In this document: piece after piece, positions 33,820 through 41,886 of the stretch | Layout of the letters: each line of letters begins with the position of its first letter | How positions within the stretch are numbered: the first letter of the stretch is position 1 | Assembly (NCBI GenBank): GCA_016296505.1 | Contig: JAEDJD010000003.1 | Span: 1-64,000, forward strand | Direction: 5' to 3' | From: Oscillospiraceae bacterium | GTDB taxonomy: Bacteria > Bacillota > Clostridia > Oscillospirales > Ruminococcaceae | Length of the DNA stretch: 64,000 nucleotides | Program-made: the position numbers and the translations under genes | Notes under the pieces: generated by a model | What the model was told of the DNA's origin: nothing | The model's database searches: none | Seen by the model: the letters and a program-made list of their open reading frames with translations, nothing else

Positions 33820-33960
33820 AAATGAGAAAGGTGAAATGAGAAATGAGAAATTGAGGTATCCGCCTGCGGCGGATGATCCTGAACGGGAAAGCCGCTTTCA
33901 GAATCGTGTGCGTCAGCGCACACCGCAATTTCTGATTTCAAATTTCTAATTTCTAATTTA
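33820..33960. repeat. MITE-like inverted-repeat element between acn and icd
   Basis: A run of AAATGAGAAATGAGAAATT (about 33834-33852) is matched at the other end by AATTTCTAATTTCTAATTT (about 33941-33959), which is its reverse complement with two mismatches. Inside are two further perfect hairpins: TCCGCC/GGCGGA near 33859-33873 and TGTGCG/CGCACA near 33907-33922. The right end coincides with the acn stop codon. It encodes nothing. The structure is that of a miniature inverted-repeat or REP-like element. Confidence 0.7.
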
Positions 33961-35895
33961 CTTCAGCGCTTCGCGGGTGTAATCGAGCAGACCGCCAGCG
34001 AGCATGATATCTTTGGTTCTGCCGGTCAGTTCGCAGAGAACCGGAATTTCTGCGCCATTTGTTTTGTTGATGACGGTCAGTTCCGATTTGCCGTTCTCGA
34101 CAGCCTTGCGGACGCCTGCAAGTTCAAGCTGATCGCCCTGCGCGATCTTATCGTAATCTGCTTCGTTGACGAAAGTAAGCGGCAGGATGCCTGCATTGAT
34201 CAGGTTTGCGCGGTGGATACGCGCGAAGGACTTCACCAGAACCGCCTTGACGCCGAGATAAAGCGGTGCAAGCGCTGCGTGCTCACGGGACGAGCCTTGA
34301 CCGTAGTTTGCGCCGCCGACGATGACGCTCTGACCGAGCGCCTTGGCGCGCTTCGGGAATTCTTCGTCGCAGACTGCAAAGCAGTGCTCGGAAATCTTCG
34401 GGATATTGGAGCGCAGCGGCAGAATCTTTGCGCCTGCCGGCATAATGTGATCGGTCGTGATATTGTCGCCGACTTTCAGGGAAACCGGTGCGTCGATGGT
34501 TTCAAGAAGCGGATGCGTTTCCGGATACGGCTTGATGTTCGGTCCGAGCTTGATCTCAACGGAATCCATATCCTGCTCGTCAGCCGGCAGCGCGACCATA
34601 TTATCATTGATCGTGAAGACATCCGGCAGCTTGAATTCCGGCATTTCGCCGAGGGTGCGCGGATCGGTCAGGTAGCCGGTCAGTGCGGAAGCCGCAGCAG
34701 TCTCCGGCGAGACAAGATAGATCTGACCGTCTTTGGTACCGGAACGACCCTCGAAGTTACGGTTGAATGTACGCAGCGAGATACCCGCTGAATTGGGAGA
34801 CTGTCCCATACCGATGCACGGACCGCAGGCGGATTCCAGAATTCTTGCGCCGGCGTCGATCATGTCACCGAGCGCGCCGTTTGCCGCGATCATGTTCAGC
34901 ACCTGCTTGGAGCCGGGTGCGATCGAGAGCGAAACATCCGGATGAACAGTCTTGCCCTTGAGGATATGGGCGACCTTCATCATATCGAGCAGCGAGGAAT
35001 TGGTGCAGGAACCGATGCAGACCTGATCAATTTTCAGCTTGCCGATCTCGCTTGTAGATTTGACGTTATCGGGGGAGTGCGGACAGGCTGCCAGCGGCTC
35101 AAGCTTTGAGAGGTCGATCTCGATGATCTCGTCGTAGACGGCGTCCTCGTCTGCTGCCAGCGGCGTCCAGACATCTTCACGCTGCTGTGCCTTGAGGAAT
35201 GCTCTGGTCATTTCGTCCGAGGGAAAGATCGAGGACGTCGCGCCAAGCTCTGCGCCCATGTTGGTGATCGTGGCACGCTCTGGAACGGTCAGCGTTTTAA
35301 CGCCTTCGCCGGTGTACTCGATGACTTTGCCTACGCCGCCCTTAACGGTCATGCGGCGGAGCACTTCCAGAATGACGTCTTTCGCCGCAACCCATGGGGA
35401 GAGCTTGCCGGAAAGCTTTACATTGACAACTTTCGGACAAGTGATATAGTATGCGCCGCCGCCCATCGCGACTGCGACATCCAGACCGCCTGCGCCGATT
35501 GCCAGCATACCAAGACCGCCGCCGGTCGGGGTATGGGAATCGGAGCCGATCAGCGTTTTACCCGGAATGCCAAAGCGCTCCAGATGCACCTGATGGCAGA
35601 TGCCGTTGCCGGGACGGGAGAAGTAAAGACCATGCTTTTTTGCACAGCTTCCGATGAAGCGGTGGTCGTCGGCGTTTTCAAAGCCGTTCTGGAGGGTATT
35701 GTGGTCGATATAGGCGACAGAGCGCTCTGTGCGGACGCGCGGTACGCCCATTGCCTCAAATTCGAGGTAAGCCATCGTACCGGTTGCATCCTGCGTCAGC
35801 GTCTGGTCGATGCGGATGCCGATTTCAGTACCGCGGACCAGTTCGCCCTCTACCAGATGCGCAGAGAGGATTTTTTCCGTCATTGTAAGTCCCAT
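33958..35895 (-). CDS. acn: Aconitate hydratase
   Basis: This 645-residue enzyme belongs to the single-polypeptide aconitase clade of anaerobes. The 4Fe-4S ligands are visible in G-S-C-T-N-S-S and A-C-G-P-C-I-G-M-G; the swivel domain has G-G-A-N-Y-G-Q-G-S-S-R-E-H-A. It converts citrate to isocitrate ahead of icd. The ATG at 35895 has AGGAAT upstream. Together with icd this is the oxidative half-branch that feeds glutamate; citrate synthase is not in the window. A clear promoter lies at 35934-35963. Confidence 0.96.
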   Translation of the reverse strand: MGLTMTEKILSAHLVEGELVRGTEIGIRIDQTLTQDATGTMAYLEFEAMGVPRVRTERSVAYIDHNTLQNGFENADDHRFIGSCAKKHGLYFSRPGNGICHQVHLERFGIPGKTLIGSDSHTPTGGGLGMLAIGAGGLDVAVAMGGGAYYITCPKVVNVKLSGKLSPWVAAKDVILEVLRRMTVKGGVGKVIEYTGEGVKTLTVPERATITNMGAELGATSSIFPSDEMTRAFLKAQQREDVWTPLAADEDAVYDEIIEIDLSKLEPLAACPHSPDNVKSTSEIGKLKIDQVCIGSCTNSSLLDMMKVAHILKGKTVHPDVSLSIAPGSKQVLNMIAANGALGDMIDAGARILESACGPCIGMGQSPNSAGISLRTFNRNFEGRSGTKDGQIYLVSPETAAASALTGYLTDPRTLGEMPEFKLPDVFTINDNMVALPADEQDMDSVEIKLGPNIKPYPETHPLLETIDAPVSLKVGDNITTDHIMPAGAKILPLRSNIPKISEHCFAVCDEEFPKRAKALGQSVIVGGANYGQGSSREHAALAPLYLGVKAVLVKSFARIHRANLINAGILPLTFVNEADYDKIAQGDQLELAGVRKAVENGKSELTVINKTNGAEIPVLCELTGRTKDIMLAGGLLDYTREALK

Positions 35896-35933
35896 TTTGA
35901 ATTCCTGCCTTTCATACATAAATATACTCTTAT

Positions 35934-35963
35934 ATTTTACACCAAAGAGGGGCTTTCTGTCAA
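35934..35963 (-). promoter_or_regulatory. acn-icd-rex promoter
   Basis: On the minus strand TTGACA (35963-35958), an 18-bp spacer and TAAAAT (35939-35934) lie about 40 bp before the acn start. I do not see a convincing Rex operator (TTGTTAA-type palindrome) beside it. Confidence 0.8.
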
Positions 35964-36082
35964 GTGATTTTTCTGAAATACAACTCAACTCCGCGGATTC
36001 CTGTTTTTATGATATCAAATATCTGCCATATCTGCGAAGAAAACAGTTCGCTGAATTATGCGTGCAGCCAGATATGAATTGA

Positions 36083-36111
36083 CTTGACAAATGCAGGGAA
36101 TCGCTATATAA
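36083..36111 (+). promoter_or_regulatory. Distal rpsO promoter
   Basis: A consensus TTGACA (36083-36088), a 17-bp spacer and TATAAT (36106-36111) lie 258 bp before rpsO. The interval 35964-36082 holds no gene. Confidence 0.85.
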
Positions 36112-36231
36112 TGAATACGATATATATGCAGCGTGATCGGCGCGTGATCGGCAGCGGATACGACGCGCATAAAGATTTCCAACTATCAGCCGTATTCACA
36201 TCCAATTCACAAAATGTTCATAATTTGTTCA

Positions 36232-36260
36232 TGGACAAAATCGGCGAAATATGTTATAAT
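36232..36260 (+). promoter_or_regulatory. Proximal rpsO promoter
   Basis: TGGACA (36232-36237), a 17-bp spacer and TATAAT (36255-36260) lie 109 bp before rpsO. Confidence 0.7.
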
Positions 36261-36269
36261 GAGAAGACC

Positions 36270-36362
36270 GTTTACGCGGATTCGGGATTATGCCTGCTTC
36301 AGCAGGAGGTTTTCACCTTCCCCAACCTGCGTTTACCGGATTCAATGATCAGAAAGAGGTGA
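36270..36362 (+). promoter_or_regulatory. Candidate S15 leader
   Basis: The 5' UTR shared by both promoters can form a CCTGCTTCAGCAGG hairpin (about 36294-36307) and pairings between CCAACCTGCG and upstream sequence, close to the ribosome binding site. S15 autoregulates its own mRNA in several bacteria through different folds. I infer a leader here from position only. Confidence 0.35.
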
Positions 36363-36368
36363 AATTTC

Positions 36369-36635
36369 ATGCTTCGTAAGGAAGAAAAGACGGACGTTAT
36401 CCTTGCCAATGCGACTCACGAGGGCGATACTGGTTCTCCTGAGGTACAGATCGCAATTCTGACTCGTCGTATCAACGACCTGAATGCGCATCTGAAGCAG
36501 CATAAGCACGACCACCACTCCTACCGTGGTCTGCTGAAAATGGTCGGCCGCCGCCGTAATCTGCTTGCATATCTCAAAAAGAAGGATATCGAGCGTTACA
36601 GAGCGACAATCGAGCGTCTCGGCTTGCGTAAGTAA
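36369..36635 (+). CDS. rpsO: 30S ribosomal protein S15
   Basis: This 88-residue protein has the H-E-G-D-T-G-S-P-E-V-Q-I-A signature, the H-K-H-D-H-H-S-Y-R-G-L loop and V-G-R-R-R-N-L-L-A-Y-L. GAGGTG precedes the start. It is followed by a terminator and then pnp, the classic rpsO-pnp neighbourhood. Confidence 0.97.
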   Translation: MLRKEEKTDVILANATHEGDTGSPEVQIAILTRRINDLNAHLKQHKHDHHSYRGLLKMVGRRRNLLAYLKKKDIERYRATIERLGLRK

Positions 36636-36645
36636 TACGCGCGAT

Positions 36646-36680
36646 AAGGGGAGGGAGGCGACTCCCTTCCCTTTCTTTAT
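36646..36680 (+). terminator. Terminator between rpsO and pnp
   Basis: A 12-bp purine/pyrimidine stem (36646-36657 with 36662-36673) is followed by a T-rich tail. Confidence 0.8.
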
Positions 36681-36829
36681 TTTGATCATGATGTGCTTTT
36701 CAGTGATTTCTCCGCCGGTTTAGCATGAAATCATGTATTGCAGTTTTATGCAGTTTATGATTTTATGCTAAAAGATGTCGGATGAACAGAGAATAGCACA
36801 AGGCAAATGCATGAAGGAGGCTTATTCAA

Positions 36830-38968
36830 ATGTTTGAAAATCACAAGATTTTTAAGACGACTTTCTGCGGCAGAGAACTGAGCATTGAAACAGGCAAGAC
36901 TTGCGAGCTTTCTAACGGTTCCTGCTGGGTTCGCTACGGCGATACTGTTGTTATGGCGAATGTAACTGCGAGTGAGAAGCCGCGCGAGGGCGTGGATTTC
37001 TTCCCGCTTTCCGTTGACTATGAGGAGCGTCTGTATTCCGTCGGCAGAATCCCCGGCAGCTTTATGAAGCGCGAGGGTAAGCCGAGCGAGCACGCAATCC
37101 TCACTTCGCGCTGCGTAGACCGTCCGATTCGTCCGCTGTTCCCGAAGGATATGCGCAACGACGTCGCAGTGGTGATGACGGTTCTGGCTGTCGATCAGGA
37201 CGCAATGCCGGAAATTCTTGGTATGATCGGTACTTCCGTCGCGATTTCGATTTCTGATATTCCGTGGAACGGCCCGATCGGCGGCGTCGAGGTCGCGCTC
37301 GTTGACGGCGAGATCGTTCTGATGCCGACAAAAGCGCAGAGAGCTGTTTCCGATCTCAAACTGACTGTTGCTGCTTCCGCTGAGAAAATCGTTATGATCG
37401 AGGCGGGCGCAAACGAGGTTCCGGATGATCTGATGCTCGAATGTATCCTTAAGGCGCATGAGGAGATCAAGAAGCTTGTTGCGTTTATTTCTGATATCCA
37501 GAAGGAAATCGGAAAGCCGAAGTTTGCGTTTGAATCCATGGAGGTCGATCACGAGTTGTTTGACGCTATCATGGCGTTTGCTCGTAAGGACGTTGAGTTC
37601 GCACTGGATACCAACGATAAAAATATCCGCGAGGCAAGACTTTCCCCGATTAAGAATGCAATCCACGAAAAGTTTGATCCGGAGAATGAGTCGCGTATTG
37701 CGATGATCGACGAGTGCATCTATAAGCTGCAGAAAACCATCGTTCGCGAATGGCTCTATCAGGGCAAGCGCGTGGACGGCAGAAAGATCGACGAGATTCG
37801 TCCGCTTGCTGCAGAAGTCGGTATGCTGCCTCGCGTTCACGGCTCCGGTATGTTTACGCGCGGTCAGACGCAGGTTCTGACGATTGCAACGCTCGGCCCG
37901 ATCGCTGACGCGCAGCGCATTGACGGTCTGGATGAAAACGAGGAAACAAAGCGCTATATGCACCAGTACAACTTCCCGAGCTATTCTGTCGGCGAGACCA
38001 AGCCCTCCAGAGGTCCGGGACGCCGCGAGATCGGTCATGGCGCGCTCGCAGAAAAGGCGCTCGTTCCGGTTCTTCCGTCTGTCGAGGAGTTCCCGTATGC
38101 AATGCGTTTGGTTTCTGAGGTTCTCAGCTCCAACGGCTCCACTTCTCAAGGCTCGATCTGCGGCTCGACTTTGGCTCTGATGGACGCAGGCGTGCCGATT
38201 AAGGCACCGGTTGCAGGTATCTCCTGCGGTCTGATTACCAAGCCGGATTCTGATGAATTCATGACAATGGTTGATATTCAGGGTCTGGAAGACTTCTTTG
38301 GCGATATGGATTTCAAGGTTGGCGGTACGCACAATGGTATTACCGCAATTCAGGTTGATATCAAGGTGGATGGTCTGACGCCTGCTATTATCAAGGAGGC
38401 GTTTGAAAAGACGCGCAAGGCTCGTCTTTATATCCTCGATGAAATTATGCTGAAGGCGATTCCGGCGTCGCGTGAGACTGTTTCTGAGTATGCGCCGAAG
38501 ATGCTTCAGACTCGTGTTCCTGTTGATAAGATTCGTGAGGTAATCGGTTCCGGCGGTAAGGTCATTCAGAAGATTTCCGCAGAGTGCGGCGTCAAGATCG
38601 ACATCAATGAGGATGGAAGCGTATTTGTTTCCGGCATTGATCTCGCAAATGCCAAAAAGGCAATTCAGATCGTTGATACGATTGCAAATGGTCCGGAAAT
38701 CGGCGCGATCTATAAGGGCAAGGTTACCGGAATTCAGACATTCGGTGCGTTTGTCGAGATCGTACCGGGCAAGGAAGGCTTGGTTCATATCTCAAAGCTC
38801 GATAAGCAGCGCGTTGAAAAGACTGAGGATGTCGTTTCGCTGGGCGATGAAATCGTCGTTAAGGTTATGGAAATTGACGATGTGCGCGGCAAGATTTCTC
38901 TTTCCAGAAAAGACGCTCTCGCTGAGCTTGAGGCGAGAAAACAGCTGATTCAGGACGAAAATGCCTGA
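36830..38968 (+). CDS. pnp: Polyribonucleotide nucleotidyltransferase (PNPase)
   Basis: This 712-residue protein has two RNase PH-like cores (about 1-215 and 310-540, with F-F-P-L-S-V-D-Y-E-E-R and the catalytic G-I-S-C-G-L region). A KH domain follows (V-I-G-S-G-G-K-V-I near 570) and an S1 domain (G-K-V-T-G-I-Q-T-F-G-A-F-V-E near 630). It degrades RNA 3' to 5' by phosphorolysis. GGAGG precedes the ATG; a terminator follows. Confidence 0.97.
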   Translation: MFENHKIFKTTFCGRELSIETGKTCELSNGSCWVRYGDTVVMANVTASEKPREGVDFFPLSVDYEERLYSVGRIPGSFMKREGKPSEHAILTSRCVDRPIRPLFPKDMRNDVAVVMTVLAVDQDAMPEILGMIGTSVAISISDIPWNGPIGGVEVALVDGEIVLMPTKAQRAVSDLKLTVAASAEKIVMIEAGANEVPDDLMLECILKAHEEIKKLVAFISDIQKEIGKPKFAFESMEVDHELFDAIMAFARKDVEFALDTNDKNIREARLSPIKNAIHEKFDPENESRIAMIDECIYKLQKTIVREWLYQGKRVDGRKIDEIRPLAAEVGMLPRVHGSGMFTRGQTQVLTIATLGPIADAQRIDGLDENEETKRYMHQYNFPSYSVGETKPSRGPGRREIGHGALAEKALVPVLPSVEEFPYAMRLVSEVLSSNGSTSQGSICGSTLALMDAGVPIKAPVAGISCGLITKPDSDEFMTMVDIQGLEDFFGDMDFKVGGTHNGITAIQVDIKVDGLTPAIIKEAFEKTRKARLYILDEIMLKAIPASRETVSEYAPKMLQTRVPVDKIREVIGSGGKVIQKISAECGVKIDINEDGSVFVSGIDLANAKKAIQIVDTIANGPEIGAIYKGKVTGIQTFGAFVEIVPGKEGLVHISKLDKQRVEKTEDVVSLGDEIVVKVMEIDDVRGKISLSRKDALAELEARKQLIQDENA

Positions 38969-38981
38969 TTTTTGTATCATC

Positions 38982-39012
38982 GACAGGGCAGATCTTTGGT
39001 CTGCCCTGTTTT
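38982..39012 (+). terminator. Terminator after pnp
   Basis: A perfect 10-bp stem (38982-38991 with 38999-39008) is followed by five T residues. Confidence 0.92.
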
Positions 39013-39039
39013 TATGAATGAACCCGTAAAGGAGAAGCC

Positions 39040-40224
39040 ATGAAGATACGAAATATAGCGCTTGTTGTCGGTATCTGTATTGTGCTGACCGGATGCGCCG
39101 GAAAAGAATCAGAACGTGAAACGAGTCTTGACGCTGATATTGAATCTGTTGCGGAAACGAAGCAGACGGAATCCGAAATCGCTCATACTACAATAGTATC
39201 TGCTGCGACGACCATTGCGACAACCGCGATCAGTACGACTACGGAAGCTGTGAAGTCCTATTGCTGGGTGAAAGAGCCGTTTTTGGAAGCGGATGATATC
39301 AATGCTGTCGCTGCGGAAAATACGGTCTCGCAATACGGCGATTTTCTGGAAACAGATTATGCACTGATGATGCGCGGTGATCGGATTGGCATGGTGGATT
39401 ACGATGGAAATGTAATGATCGAGCCGGAATATCATGCGGTGCGCGGGATGTGCAGCAGTGAACGTGCGCACTGTACCTTTCTTTCGGTTCCGTCGCAGAT
39501 GGGGTTTTCGCAGCTGTTCTGCATGGTGACCGGAGAGTATGCGGCAGATGTGGACGCAAAATGCTCGGAATGCGGCGAGGCGCTTGTGAAAGAAACGCTT
39601 GGTTTGGGCTATGTTTATGAGTATGCGCAGGGATTTTCCGGGCTATACGCTGCGGATGTGCTGCATTCGGCTGTTGTTGGAGATCCGCTTTGGCTGTATG
39701 GTCAATTTGGCTTCGAGCGCAAGGACGGCTTGATGGATACAGTGGTGGCGCGGAGCGTCGCGGTGCTGAAGGATTATCTCACAAATACATCGGAAAAGGG
39801 TGCGGTGACTGGCGGTTTCGGGCTTGTGCGGAACAATGCGGTGATTTTGCCTTTTGTGTATGAGAATGCGCTTGATTATAAATCTGGCGTTGCTGCGCTT
39901 TGTGAGAATGGCAAATGGGGCTATGTGAATGCGGTAGGGGATGTGATTCTTCCGTTTGCTTATGACGCGGATTTTCTTTATGCGTATGACCCGAACCGAT
40001 ATATTCCGAATTTCGGAACGGATGGCAAGGATGTGTTCGTTCCGTTTTTGCCGAGCGAGGGCTATATTGCATTGAATCAGGGCGAGCAGGCTGGATATTG
40101 CGATACGGATGGCAGCGAAATCATTCCGGTCGGCGAGTTTTTGAATGCGCGTCCGGTACATGATGGTAAGGCGTGGGTACAGGACGCTGCAACCAAACTA
40201 TGGGGCGTAATCTCGCTGAATTGA
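39040..40224 (+). CDS. WG-repeat lipoprotein
   Basis: This 394-residue protein has a lipoprotein signal (lipobox V-L-T-G-C, lipidated Cys19), then a Thr/Ala/Glu-rich linker (about 20-75). The body carries WG (KWG) repeats: D-R-I-G-M-V-D-Y-D-G-N-V-M-I-E-P and G-K-W-G-Y-V-N-A-V-G-D-V-I-L-P, plus weaker copies at D-G-S-E-I-I-P and L-W-G-V-I-S. Four Cys around residues 150-185 may form disulphides. WG-repeat proteins are beta-propeller-like surface proteins of unknown specific role. AAAGGAG precedes the ATG. It lies between the pnp and structured RNA units without an evident promoter of its own. Confidence 0.85.
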   Translation: MKIRNIALVVGICIVLTGCAGKESERETSLDADIESVAETKQTESEIAHTTIVSAATTIATTAISTTTEAVKSYCWVKEPFLEADDINAVAAENTVSQYGDFLETDYALMMRGDRIGMVDYDGNVMIEPEYHAVRGMCSSERAHCTFLSVPSQMGFSQLFCMVTGEYAADVDAKCSECGEALVKETLGLGYVYEYAQGFSGLYAADVLHSAVVGDPLWLYGQFGFERKDGLMDTVVARSVAVLKDYLTNTSEKGAVTGGFGLVRNNAVILPFVYENALDYKSGVAALCENGKWGYVNAVGDVILPFAYDADFLYAYDPNRYIPNFGTDGKDVFVPFLPSEGYIALNQGEQAGYCDTDGSEIIPVGEFLNARPVHDGKAWVQDAATKLWGVISLN

Positions 40225-40257
40225 TTCCGGTTCAATCATAATATAATAGTATCAGGT

Positions 40258-40283
40258 GCCGATTTTTTATTGGAAAAATTGGC
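40258..40283 (+). terminator. Weak hairpin after the WG-repeat gene
   Basis: GCCGATTTTT (40258-40267) can pair with AAAAATTGGC (40274-40283), one G-U pair. The T run lies inside the stem, so it is a poor intrinsic terminator. A second perfect 8-bp inverted repeat follows at 40298-40323 (ACCAAATA/TATTTGGT). Confidence 0.35.
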
Positions 40284-40364
40284 GTTTCGTTAAAATAACC
40301 AAATACTCAAGCGGATATTTGGTAAAGTTTTCAATTGAAATGCCGCGGTAATCTTCAAAAAGAC

Positions 40365-40393
40365 TTGAAATTTTCGCGGCATTGTGCTATAAT
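40365..40393 (+). promoter_or_regulatory. Promoter of the structured RNA unit
   Basis: TTGAAA (40365-40370), a 17-bp spacer and TATAAT (40388-40393). A 9-bp perfect inverted repeat (40339-40347 with 40375-40383) has its right arm inside the spacer, so it could act as an operator. Confidence 0.8.
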
Positions 40394-40399
40394 GATAAA

Positions 40400-40688
40400 G
40401 CTGATGCAACAAGATATACGATGATACCGCGAGGTTGCGGCTGTGTGCCGGTAATTCGCGGCGAGTATGTCCCGCTAGACGGGCGATTTGAGATTATGCA
40501 CTGTGTGTGCGAAAAGCTGCGAAACCGCAGGCTTCGGCTGAAGATGTCGTTCTGTCATCTTACGGATGGAACTGTACAGGAAAGCTGCGTCTGTAGGTCA
40601 TATGACTTTTTGCGTACAATCGCAGAGACACACTCTGCTCATCTCATTCCGTGAGCCCGACGCATTCATCTTGCAGTCGGGGTTTTTT
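40400..40688 (+). ncRNA. Candidate structured RNA of about 290 nt upstream of the S10 operon
   Basis: The unit runs from a good promoter to a Rho-independent terminator. In between, short perfect hairpins occur one after another: CCGCG/CGCGG (about 40427-40460), CCCG/CGGG (about 40471-40483), CTGCG/CGCAG (about 40517-40530), CTTC/GAAG near 40532-40543, GAAGATG/CATCTT (about 40540-40561), GTCATATGAC (about 40597-40606) and GCAGAG/CTCTGC (about 40622-40638). I do not find RNase P, tmRNA, SRP or known riboswitch signatures. A 77-codon frame runs from an ATG at about 40421 to a TGA at 40652-40654, but it has no ribosome binding site and uses rare codons. It could be a free small RNA or an attenuated leader of rpsJ. 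Confidence 0.5.
40656..40688 (+). terminator. Terminator of the structured RNA unit
   Basis: CCCGAC (40656-40661) pairs with GTCGGG (40676-40681), then six T residues follow (40683-40688). Confidence 0.8.
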
Positions 40689-40700
40689 ATAAAATAATAT
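40671..40700 (+). promoter_or_regulatory. Possible S10 operon promoter
   Basis: TTGCAG (40671-40676), an 18-bp spacer and TAATAT (40695-40700) overlap the terminator stem. If used, the ribosomal operon starts independently of the upstream RNA, with a 5' UTR of roughly 110 nt. The remaining gap to 40815 has no gene. Confidence 0.4.
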
Positions 40701-40815
40701 AGGGAACACGCGGTGCGGTTGTAAGAGCCGGGACGCGGAAATTCACGGAAGACACATAGGCTACTCACTTCATGTCCCCTAAAACAGCAAAAGAAATCTG
40801 AAGGAGGCTAATCAA

Positions 40816-41133
40816 GTGGCAGGCAGCGAAAAATTGAGAATTCGTATCAAGGGCTATGAGCACGCGACAGTCGATGCCGTAGCAGCCAGAATCGTGGAGA
40901 CCGCAAAACGCGGCGGCGCACAGAAGGTTTCGGGTCCGATCCCGCTTCCGACTGATAAGGAAATCGTCACGATTCTCCGCGCAGTGCACAAGTATAAGGA
41001 CAGCCGTGAGCAGTTCGAAATGCGTACGCACAAGCGCCTGATCGACGTCATCCGTCCCGCAAAGGCGACGATGGACGCTCTCACCAGACTGGAAATTCCC
41101 GCAGGCGTTGATATCAGCATGGAGATGAAATAA
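40816..41133 (+). CDS. rpsJ: 30S ribosomal protein S10
   Basis: This 105-residue protein has L-R-I-R-I-K-G-Y-E-H and G-P-I-P-L-P-T, then the R-T-H-K-R-L-I-D-V motif. The start is GTG with AAGGAGG upstream. It is the first gene of the S10-spc-alpha cluster, which runs without interruption to rplQ at 56698. S10 also takes part in transcription antitermination as NusE. Confidence 0.97.
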   Translation: MAGSEKLRIRIKGYEHATVDAVAARIVETAKRGGAQKVSGPIPLPTDKEIVTILRAVHKYKDSREQFEMRTHKRLIDVIRPAKATMDALTRLEIPAGVDISMEMK

Positions 41134-41232
41134 TCTCACTGCAAGGGAAATTCACATGAGGCGGCTCTCTTCAAGCCGCCGGTCAAGTTGGCGCGGATTG
41201 CGTCAACCAATAACCAAAGGAGGAAACCACAA

Positions 41233-41868
41233 ATGAAGAAAGCCATTCTTGGCAAGAAGATCGGCATGACGCAGATCTTCGACGAGTCCGGCAAGGTCGT
41301 GCCGGTAACGGTCGTGGAAGCAGGTCCCTGCTTCGTTGTACAGAAAAAGACCGTTGAAAATGACGGCTACAATGCAATTCAGGTCGGCTTTGGCGCTGTT
41401 AAGGCTGACAAGGTCAACAAGCCGATGAAGGGTCACTTCGACAAGGCAAACACCGGTGCGCTCCGCACACTGCGCGAGTTCCGTCTTGAAGACTGTGAGG
41501 CTTACAATGTCGGCGACGCCATTCAGCCCGATATCTTCGCGGCAGGCGATATTGTTGACGTACAGGGCACCAGCAAAGGTAAGGGATATGCAGGCCCGAT
41601 CAAGCGTTTCAATCAGCACAGACTGAAGGAAACCCACGGTACCGGTCCGGTTCACCGTCAGGCAGGTTCTATGGGCGCTTGCTCCTCTCCGTCCCGTATC
41701 TACAAGGGCAAGGGCCTTGCAGGTCATATGGGCGCTGAGACTGTTACCGTTCAGAACCTCTTGATCGTTTCCGTTGACGCTGAGAATCATCTCATCGCAG
41801 TCCGCGGCGCGATTCCGGGTCCGAAGGGCAGCCTCGTTACCATTACCAATAGCGTGAAAAAGGGTTAA
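41233..41868 (+). CDS. rplC: 50S ribosomal protein L3
   Basis: This 211-residue protein starts K-A-I-L-G-K-K-I-G-M-T-Q-I-F. The central R-F-N-Q-H-R-L-K-E-T-H-G-T-G-P-V-H-R loop reaches the peptidyl transferase centre. I use the ATG at 41233 with AGGAGG upstream. The 99-nt gap after rpsJ contains a perfect GGCGGCT/AGCCGCC hairpin (41160-41180). Confidence 0.97.
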   Translation: MKKAILGKKIGMTQIFDESGKVVPVTVVEAGPCFVVQKKTVENDGYNAIQVGFGAVKADKVNKPMKGHFDKANTGALRTLREFRLEDCEAYNVGDAIQPDIFAAGDIVDVQGTSKGKGYAGPIKRFNQHRLKETHGTGPVHRQAGSMGACSSPSRIYKGKGLAGHMGAETVTVQNLLIVSVDAENHLIAVRGAIPGPKGSLVTITNSVKKG

Positions 41869-41886
41869 GGAAGGAGGAAATCAGAA

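Noticed and set aside
33792..33941. An N-terminal extension of isocitrate dehydrogenase by 50 residues
   Set aside because: It would be translated from the inverted-repeat element. The ATG at 33791 has a proper GGAGG site and gives the normal enzyme length.
36084..36362. A 92-codon frame upstream of rpsO
   Set aside because: It overlaps two promoters and the candidate leader and has no ribosome binding site. The region is better explained as regulatory.
36755..38788. A 677-codon open frame antisense to pnp
   Set aside because: pnp is unmistakable on the plus strand over the whole stretch. The antisense translation is Asn/Arg/Leu-rich without any domain, a typical shadow of codon bias.
40421..40654. 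A 77-codon Cys-rich frame inside the structured RNA unit
   Set aside because: No ribosome binding site, rare codons (AGG, CTA, CGA) and dense hairpins argue for RNA. I keep it open only as an alternative reading of that unit.
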